From: Deltaproteobacteria bacterium | GTDB taxonomy: Bacteria; Desulfobacterota; Desulfobulbia; Desulfobulbales; JAGXFP01 | DNA: 54,668 nt | Reading direction: 5' to 3' | NCBI GenBank assembly: GCA_020056965.1 | Contig: JAGVGT010000028.1 | Location: forward strand, 1 to 54,668 | In this document: positions 49,498 through 54,668 of the stretch, in pieces | Position numbering within the stretch: position 1 is the stretch's first letter | How the letters are laid out: every line of letters begins with the position of its first letter | Translations under genes and position numbers: made by a program | The notes under the pieces: generated by a model | What the model was told of the DNA's origin: nothing | Databases searched by the model: none | Seen by the model: only the letters and a program-made list of their open reading frames with translations

Positions 49498-50264
49498 GCG
49501 AAGATCCGATCATCCAGCTGCGCGAAGTGGTCAAGACCTTCGGAACTCAGCGGGTGCTGGATCGGGTCAATCTGGATATCTATCCGGGGCGGACCACGGT
49601 CATCGCCGGCGGTAGCGGTCAGGGCAAGAGCGTTACTCTGAAGCTGATTCTGGGACTGATGAAACCAGATTCCGGGTCTATTCTGGTCCACGGTCGTGAC
49701 ATAACGACCATGAACCGTCGGGAGATGAACGAAATCCGTTCGCATTTCGGGGTGTTGTTTCAGGGTTCGGCACTGCTTGATTCGCTGTCGGTTTTCGACA
49801 ACGTGGCCTTGCCTCTGCAGGAGAGAACCACTCTGGGACGTGAGCAGATTCGTAAAAAGGTTTTAGCCACCCTGATTCAGTTGGGGTTGATCGGACACGA
49901 AGAAAAGTTTCCAGCCCAGTTGAGCGGCGGCATGAAGAAAAGGGTGGGATTGGCCAGGGCTTTACAGTTGCAGCCGGAGATTATGCTTTTTGACGAGCCA
50001 ACTACCGGTCTGGATCCGGAAAAAACCATGGAGATCTATCGCTTGTTCCATGAGACCCAGGGTAAATTTGGTTACACGGCGATCATTGTCAGCCATGATA
50101 TCCCCAAGGTATTCAACCTGGCCGATCAGGTGGTGGTCTTGAACCGCGGTAAACTGGTGACTTTTGACAATCCGGAGGACATTCAGCTTTCGCAAATTCC
50201 GGAAATTCAGGCCTTTGTCAAGGCCACTATGGGCCATCTCTACCTGAGCAGCGACCTTGAATAA
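49494..50264 (+). CDS. mlaF: Mla phospholipid-transport ABC ATPase MlaF
   Basis: 256 residues. Walker A is GGSGQGKSVTLK, the Q-loop is LFQGSALLDSLSVFDN, the signature is LSGGMKKRVGLARAL, Walker B is IMLFDEPTTGLDPE and the H-loop is VSHDIP. The ending FVKATMGHLYL is common for MlaF. It energises MlaE. The start overlaps the mlaE stop; mlaD begins 39 bp after its stop. Confidence 0.94.
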   Translation: MSEDPIIQLREVVKTFGTQRVLDRVNLDIYPGRTTVIAGGSGQGKSVTLKLILGLMKPDSGSILVHGRDITTMNRREMNEIRSHFGVLFQGSALLDSLSVFDNVALPLQERTTLGREQIRKKVLATLIQLGLIGHEEKFPAQLSGGMKKRVGLARALQLQPEIMLFDEPTTGLDPEKTMEIYRLFHETQGKFGYTAIIVSHDIPKVFNLADQVVVLNRGKLVTFDNPEDIQLSQIPEIQAFVKATMGHLYLSSDLE

Positions 50265-50303
50265 GCGGCATTGTGGCGATGTCTGGAAAACACGGGTGTG
50301 GTT

Positions 50304-50750
50304 ATGAAAAAAATCAATGTTGAACTGGTTGTCGGAATCTTCATGATCGCCGGCTTTCTTTGTTTCGTCTATCTCTCGTTGCAGTTGGGTGAATTTTCGC
50401 TTTTCGCCGCTGACCGGTCCTACACGGTGTCTGCCGATTTCGACAGTATATCCGGACTTAAGGTGGGGGCCATTCTGGAGATTGCCGGGGTAAACGTGGG
50501 GCGGGTTTCCGCCATCTCCCTGGGCAAGAATGAGCGAGCTCAGGTGAAAATGCAGATAAACAAGGAAGTTCCGGTTAATGAAGATGCCATAGCCTCGGTG
50601 CGAACTCAGGGGATTATTGGCGACAAATACATCCGGATCAGCCTGGGAGGCTCGGAGGTTACCCTTAAAGACGGCGGGCGGATCAGTGAAACTGAATCGG
50701 CTATAGATCTGGAGGAGATGGTGAGTAAATACATCTTCGGCAAGGTATGA
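50304..50750 (+). CDS. mlaD: Mla phospholipid-binding MCE protein MlaD
   Basis: 148 residues from ATG 50304. One N-terminal membrane helix (about 7-27) is followed by a single MCE domain (about 38-120), with ISGLKVGAILEIAGVNVG and SVRTQGIIGDKYIRI. MlaD forms a hexameric periplasmic ring above MlaFE that passes phospholipid. Its stop overlaps the mlaA ATG by three bases. Confidence 0.93.
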   Translation: MKKINVELVVGIFMIAGFLCFVYLSLQLGEFSLFAADRSYTVSADFDSISGLKVGAILEIAGVNVGRVSAISLGKNERAQVKMQINKEVPVNEDAIASVRTQGIIGDKYIRISLGGSEVTLKDGGRISETESAIDLEEMVSKYIFGKV

Positions 50751-51604
50751 CTTTAGCTTTTTCCAGTATTTGCCGTCCTTCCGGCGGGACCAGAGCAGTG
50801 GTTGGTGCTTTGCTTGTCGCCGTGCTGATGAACGGCATGTTGACCACACCAGTCCGGGCCGAAGAGGCTGCTGAGCCGCCCATTGCCGCTACTGCCATGG
50901 TAGAGTCTGCTGACGCGGCGGTCGACGTTGTCGACCCCTTTGCCGAAGAAAATCTGACCGATCCCGGACCGCTGAACGGCCATGTCGCCGATCCCCTGGA
51001 GCCGGTGAATCGGGTGTTTTTTGCCTTCAACGACAAGTTGTATTTCTGGGTGCTGAAGCCGGTGTCCAAGGGATACGCGCTGGTGGTTCCCAAAGTGGTC
51101 AGGGAATGTGCGGGGAATTTTTTCTTTAACCTCAAGACCCCGGTTCGCTTGGTCAATACTGCGTTGCAAGCCAAGTTTAACCGGAGTGGCGTCGAGTTGG
51201 CCAGGTTCGCTGTCAACACCACTGTGGGGGGTGTGGGGCTGTGGGATCCGGCCCGCAGCTGGCTCAAGCTTTCTCCCAGTGACGAAGATTTTGGACAGAC
51301 CCTTGGTAAATATGGGGTCGGGGAGGGGCTATACCTGTGCTGGCCGGTTTTTGGTCCGGCCAACCTGCGGGACTCTCTTGGGCTGGCCGGGGATTACTTT
51401 CTCGATCCGGTAAGTTATCTATATCTAAACCATCAAAACGAGGCTGCGCTGGAGATCAGGAGTGGAGAAACAGTCAATCGGACTTCCTTGCGTCTCGGAG
51501 ATTATGAAGCTTTCAAGGAGGCCTCCTTTGACCCATACAGCGCCATGCGGGATAGTTATACTCAGAGCCGCCGTAGCAAAATAAATGACGAACCGGATAA
51601 ATAA
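50747..51604 (+). CDS. mlaA: Mla outer-membrane component MlaA (VacJ)
   Basis: 285 residues. The family signatures are DPLEPVNRVFFAFNDKLY, FFFNLKTPVRLVNTALQ, FAVNTTVGGVGLWDPA and DEDFGQTLGKYGVGEG, then LRDSLGLAGDYFLDP. MlaA removes misplaced phospholipid from the outer leaflet. The N-terminal signal ends PVRAEEA and has no lipobox Cys, so unlike E. coli MlaA this protein seems to be processed by signal peptidase I. The start is coupled to mlaD. Confidence 0.92.
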   Translation: MTLAFSSICRPSGGTRAVVGALLVAVLMNGMLTTPVRAEEAAEPPIAATAMVESADAAVDVVDPFAEENLTDPGPLNGHVADPLEPVNRVFFAFNDKLYFWVLKPVSKGYALVVPKVVRECAGNFFFNLKTPVRLVNTALQAKFNRSGVELARFAVNTTVGGVGLWDPARSWLKLSPSDEDFGQTLGKYGVGEGLYLCWPVFGPANLRDSLGLAGDYFLDPVSYLYLNHQNEAALEIRSGETVNRTSLRLGDYEAFKEASFDPYSAMRDSYTQSRRSKINDEPDK

Positions 51605-51627
51605 CCGGGCGTAGAAAGGTGTTAACT

Positions 51628-52260
51628 ATGATGAATAGATTTTTCGGCGGAAGATTGGCTTTGCTCGTGATCATGCTGATCTCTCTCTGGGGAGCCCAGG
51701 TGGAGGCGGCAATCAGCCCGCTTGAGCAGGTGCGGACTACCGTGACTGGGATCATTGGGGTGATGCAGAGCAAGGATTTGGCCAAGCCCGATAAAAAGAT
51801 CGCTCGGCGTGAAAAGATCATGGCCTATGTCACCCAACGTTTTGATTTTGAAGAGATGTCCAAGCAGACCCTGGCCGCCAAATGGCGAGACCTGAGCCCC
51901 GACCAGCGGAAGGAATTTATAAGACTCTTCTCGGAACTTTTGAAGAATACCTATATCGGCAGGGTTGAGGCCTATTCAGATGAGGAAATCCTATTCGACA
52001 AGGAGCTCTTCGACGGTGATCAGCAGACCCGGGCCATGGTTTACACCAAGGTGGTCAAAAACAACCAGGAAATCCCCATTAATTATAAGTTGATGGTCAA
52101 AAACGACGAATGGTTCGTTTACGACGTGATGATCGAAGGGGTAAGCCTGATTAGAAATTATCGTACTGAGTTTGCCCGGGTTCTTAATCAGGAGCGGTAC
52201 GCTGGGCTTATTAAAAGATTGCAGGATAAAGTCGATAAGCGGGAATCCGCAAAAAACTGA
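51628..52260 (+). CDS. mlaC: Mla periplasmic phospholipid carrier MlaC
   Basis: 210 residues from ATG 51628 (GAAAGG eight bases upstream; a GTG at 51619 would be three codons longer). A signal peptide (about 1-27, ending VEA) is followed by the MlaC/Ttg2D fold: REKIMAYVTQRFDFEEMSKQ, WRDLSPDQRKEFIRLFSELL and NYKLMVKNDEWFVYDVMIEG. It carries phospholipid between MlaA and MlaD. It follows mlaA by 23 bp. Confidence 0.93.
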   Translation: MMNRFFGGRLALLVIMLISLWGAQVEAAISPLEQVRTTVTGIIGVMQSKDLAKPDKKIARREKIMAYVTQRFDFEEMSKQTLAAKWRDLSPDQRKEFIRLFSELLKNTYIGRVEAYSDEEILFDKELFDGDQQTRAMVYTKVVKNNQEIPINYKLMVKNDEWFVYDVMIEGVSLIRNYRTEFARVLNQERYAGLIKRLQDKVDKRESAKN

Positions 52261-52268
52261 GCGTCATC

Positions 52269-52739
52269 ATGCCCGAAGGTATTAAAAAAGTATGTGATCT
52301 GGGTGAAGACACTCTGAGCCTGGTTCTGAAATTCCTGACCCCAGAAGAGGTTGCTTCTATTTGTTCATACCTCGATTACCGGGTCTGGGATGTCGGTGAA
52401 GTGCTTATGAATGACGGCGAGCCGGGGGATTTTATGGGATTTGTGCTGGCCGGCAAGCTGGCGGTTAAGAAGGAGACAAAGTTCCCTGGTCGTTTTACCT
52501 TGGTGGCCATTCTTGACCGGGGCGCCATGGTTGGAGAGATTTCTGCAGTGGATCGCGGGTTGCGTACCGCCACCGTGGTGGCCATGCAGAACACCGAAAT
52601 GTTATTGCTCACCTGTGACAATCTTGAAAAAATGCTGGCCGAGAAGCCAGCTCTGGGCGTCAAACTGCTGAAACGAATAATTCACGTTTTGAGCCTAAGG
52701 CAACGTAGAGCCTACGACCGACTGTCGTCTCTGCTTTGA
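52269..52739 (+). CDS. Cyclic nucleotide-binding-domain protein
   Basis: 156 residues, 8 bp after mlaC. Residues about 20-125 form a single cNMP-binding (CRP-type) domain with the cassette GEISAVDRGLRTATVVA, including the Arg that contacts cyclic phosphate. No DNA-binding helix-turn-helix follows; only about 30 helical residues remain. It therefore probably acts by protein contact. Its place directly after mlaC suggests a regulatory or accessory link to phospholipid transport, inferred from context alone. Confidence 0.8.
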   Translation: MPEGIKKVCDLGEDTLSLVLKFLTPEEVASICSYLDYRVWDVGEVLMNDGEPGDFMGFVLAGKLAVKKETKFPGRFTLVAILDRGAMVGEISAVDRGLRTATVVAMQNTEMLLLTCDNLEKMLAEKPALGVKLLKRIIHVLSLRQRRAYDRLSSLL

Positions 52740-52801
52740 TTTGGGCAACCTGGGTAGGCTTCCGGACCGCTGAACTATAAGGCGACTTTTTTTGGAGTTA
52801 T

Positions 52802-53290
52802 ATGCATAGAAGAGCCTTGAAAAATGATTTTTCCGGGGGGGGCAGCCTCAGGTTATTGCGTGAGGAGGGCCGACCGCTACGTCTAGGGGAAGGTCTGCTG
52901 GGCATGATCCTGCTCTGCCTGGCCATGGTGGCTGCGGTCAGTGTGGCCTTTGTTGTAATCAACCACGCGGCGTTGTGGTTGGTACCCGCGGCCCTCCCTC
53001 CGGCGATACTTCTGGGAATTGCCCTGCATTTCGGGCTTGGCTATGTTGACAGCCTATGGGGATGGCTGGTTTCCAGGGCTGGGCGGCTACAGGCGGCATT
53101 TCTGCTGTTTTTCGTCTATTTACCATTTTTCGTTGCGCTCTATTTCGTTCTCCTGGCTTATCCCATGGGACTCGCGCTTAGTCGCTATGCATCTCCGGAG
53201 CTTGCTGCCGATTACCGGCGCTGGGTTTTGGACGTGTCTGCTCTGGTTGCTTTGATTGTCTGGGGACGCTTGATCACTAGGAAGTTGTAA
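52802..53290 (+). CDS. Four-helix membrane protein of unknown function
   Basis: 162 residues; GGAG lies five bases before the ATG. Hydrophobic segments at about 33-53, 57-77, 96-122 and 140-156 suggest four membrane passes. The N-terminus is basic (MHRRALKNDF) and the protein ends WGRLITRKL. I do not recognise a family. It is 62 bp downstream of the cNMP-domain gene and may belong to the mla transcript. Confidence 0.6.
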   Translation: MHRRALKNDFSGGGSLRLLREEGRPLRLGEGLLGMILLCLAMVAAVSVAFVVINHAALWLVPAALPPAILLGIALHFGLGYVDSLWGWLVSRAGRLQAAFLLFFVYLPFFVALYFVLLAYPMGLALSRYASPELAADYRRWVLDVSALVALIVWGRLITRKL

Positions 53291-53361
53291 CTCCCGCCGA
53301 CCATACCCTGCGATTCTCCCTTTTTCTCCCACCGAGTCCATGGTGGTCGGGGGAAAATCGC

Positions 53362-53389
53362 TTGACAAGGGGTTCTAATAACGTATAAT
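53362..53389 (+). promoter_or_regulatory. Near-consensus sigma-70 promoter of yceD-rpmF-plsX
   Basis: TTGACA (53362-53367) and a perfect TATAAT (53384-53389) are 16 bp apart. Transcription should start near 53396, leaving a leader of about 25 nt before the TTG start. Confidence 0.85.
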
Positions 53390-53421
53390 TCCGCGGCTTA
53401 AACACCTTGTAGGTAACTTGC

Positions 53422-53967
53422 TTGGCGCACCCCCTATTATTAGTACATTTTGCTGAAGTTTCTGAAGAAGGGCTGCGGGTCAACGTCAATGACGTTTCCT
53501 GGTTCCCGGACAGTGAGGCGGCCAGGAGCGGCGACCCCAAGGTTGTAGTGACTCTTGAGCGCAGTGGCGAAAGAATATTAGCCTTTGGTGCCATTGAGGT
53601 GGTTCTTCTTTTGACCTGCGATCGCTGTCTCGCCGAGTGCGCAAGTTCCCTTACGGTGGATTTTCGGTTGCTTTTGGAAGTGGCTGAAGCTGAGGAGAAC
53701 AACGGCGAAGAGCAGCATAACGATTATGAGTACAGTCCAGATGAACTCGAGGTGGTGATCCTTGACGGTCCGGTCGTCGATATTGGCGATCTCCTTTGCC
53801 AGCAGATGTTGTTGGCTTTGCCTCAAAAGGTGCTTTGCCGACCAGAATGTTCGGGTCTCTGTGAGCGGTGCGGCGTCGACCTTAATTTCAAGCGTTGCGA
53901 TTGTTTTGATTTATCCGGGTCCAATTCCTTTGCAGCCTTAGGGTTGCTTTTGAAAAATAAAAAGTAG
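53422..53967 (+). CDS. DUF177 (YceD-like) protein upstream of rpmF
   Basis: 181 residues starting at a TTG (53422) with AGGTAA just upstream. DUF177 signature residues are LLTCDRCLAECA and the C-terminal CRPECSGLCERCGVDLNF, giving clusters of Cys that may bind zinc. In E. coli and plants the family helps 23S rRNA accumulation. The order yceD-rpmF-plsX is widely conserved and holds here. Confidence 0.88.
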   Translation: MAHPLLLVHFAEVSEEGLRVNVNDVSWFPDSEAARSGDPKVVVTLERSGERILAFGAIEVVLLLTCDRCLAECASSLTVDFRLLLEVAEAEENNGEEQHNDYEYSPDELEVVILDGPVVDIGDLLCQQMLLALPQKVLCRPECSGLCERCGVDLNFKRCDCFDLSGSNSFAALGLLLKNKK

Positions 53968-54050
53968 GCAGTCTGGCGGGCATATCCCGCTTGTTCTTCG
54001 CTCATAACAGACCGGTTCCAGTCGATGTGTTTCCGGCAATGGAGGAAAAA

Positions 54051-54242
54051 ATGGCTTTACCAAAAAGAAGACATTCACACGCTCGCACCAGAAGACGGCG
54101 GGCTCATGACGCCATCGTCGGACCAACCATCTCCACTTGTTCATCTTGCGGTGAGCCGAAATTGCCACACCGGCTCTGTTCCGGTTGCGGCACTTATAAG
54201 GGCCGGAGTGTGGTCAAGTTGCAAGAGGAAGGGCTGGAATAG
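54051..54242 (+). CDS. rpmF: 50S ribosomal protein L32
   Basis: 63 residues from ATG 54051 with GGAGG five to six bases upstream. The opening MALPKRRHSHARTRRRRAHD is typical of bacterial L32. The two CxxC pairs (CSSCGEPK and CSGCG) show the zinc-binding form. It is followed nine bases later by plsX. Confidence 0.96.
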   Translation: MALPKRRHSHARTRRRRAHDAIVGPTISTCSSCGEPKLPHRLCSGCGTYKGRSVVKLQEEGLE

Positions 54243-54251
54243 GCTGAATAG

Positions 54252-54668
54252 GTGCGGATCGCCCTTGATGCCATGGGAACTGACCGGGGTCCGGAAGAGA
54301 TGGTCGCCGGCGCCGTGCAGGCCGTGACTGAATCCGCCCTGGATGTTGTTCTTTTCGGCGATAAAAATATTCTGACCCCTCTGGTCAACTCCCACCCGGA
54401 AGTAGCGAGCGGCAGATTGCAGATCGTTCACACCTCGGAAGTGGTTGGGATGGCTGAATCGCCGATTGATGCCATCCGTCGTAAACGCGATTCCTCCATC
54501 GTCGTGGCCTTTGAGAGACTTGGAAGCGGCGAGGTTGACGCAGTGGTCAGCGCCGGTAACTCCGGGGCCACCATGGCCGCAGCGATGCGCTCGCTGGGAC
54601 GGTTGCCGGGCATTTCCCGCCCCGGCATCGCCAGTGTTTTCCCGACCCTGAAAAAGCCGGTGGTGATG
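54252..54668 (+). CDS. plsX: Phosphate acyltransferase PlsX, N-terminal part
   Basis: 139 codons from a GTG at 54252, open to the window edge. It begins MRIALDAMGTDRGPEEMVAG, close to the family DAMGGDxxP start with Thr for the second Gly. DAVVSAGNSGATMAAAMRSL and RPGIASVFPTLKKPVV are typical PlsX segments. PlsX makes acyl-phosphate from acyl-ACP for phospholipid synthesis. The C-terminal half lies outside the window. Confidence 0.94.
   Translation, partial: MRIALDAMGTDRGPEEMVAGAVQAVTESALDVVLFGDKNILTPLVNSHPEVASGRLQIVHTSEVVGMAESPIDAIRRKRDSSIVVAFERLGSGEVDAVVSAGNSGATMAAAMRSLGRLPGISRPGIASVFPTLKKPVVM

Overview
The window reads as ordinary chromosome from a Gram-negative, GC-rich bacterium. The best guess is a member of the Desulfobacterota (former Deltaproteobacteria), probably near the Desulfobulbales. 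This is inferred from the gene order lysS-lolC-lolD-bamA-mfd-surA-rodZ-like-recO, from hom paired with a phosphoglycerate-mutase-like gene, and from complete Tol, Bam, Lol and Mla envelope gene sets. No rRNA, prophage or CRISPR array is seen.

Layout. 1-328: the N-terminal part of a REP-associated (Y1/HUH) transposase. 519-6058 (minus): tolQ-tolR-tolA-like-tolB-cpoB plus a membrane protein, with no pal gene. A divergent promoter region (6110-6300) then serves hom, a PGM-superfamily gene that may supply homoserine kinase, and ybgC. An initiator tRNA-Met follows at 9506, then an AT-richer stretch with a lone B12-type radical SAM gene. 12345-15561: a MinD-like ATPase overlapping a J-like/HTH protein, a small periplasmic protein, and a secreted protein of seven and a half 36-residue repeats. 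15819-21475: mostly single genes (cold-shock protein, pgl, DUF808, yjdM, a lipoprotein, DUF167, an Abi-like membrane protein). 21660-23086: purine and methylthioadenosine salvage (apt, mtnP). 23339-23896: a sigma-54-type promoter ahead of two paralogous 67-residue membrane proteins.

24003-37489 (minus) is a long housekeeping block: thioesterase, recO, rodZ-like, surA, mfd, bamA, lolD, lolC, lysS. A MetE-like gene follows. From 38972 the plus strand carries tRNA-Leu, then tig-clpP-clpX and lon (protein folding and proteolysis), tRNA-Val and tRNA-Asp. After these come a Sel1 protein, a Cys-rich small protein, a DUF3108/FGE-like pair, the operon mlaE-F-D-A-C with a cyclic-nucleotide-binding-domain protein, a membrane protein, and yceD-rpmF-plsX, where plsX runs off the right edge.

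The window is dominated by envelope biogenesis: Tol, Bam, SurA, Lol, Mla and PlsX. The less explained parts are the 36-residue repeat protein, the sigma-54-driven small membrane protein pair, the MinD/J-HTH pair, the radical SAM segment beside tRNA-fMet, and several intergenic palindromes. All functions are read from sequence by eye; no database search was run.
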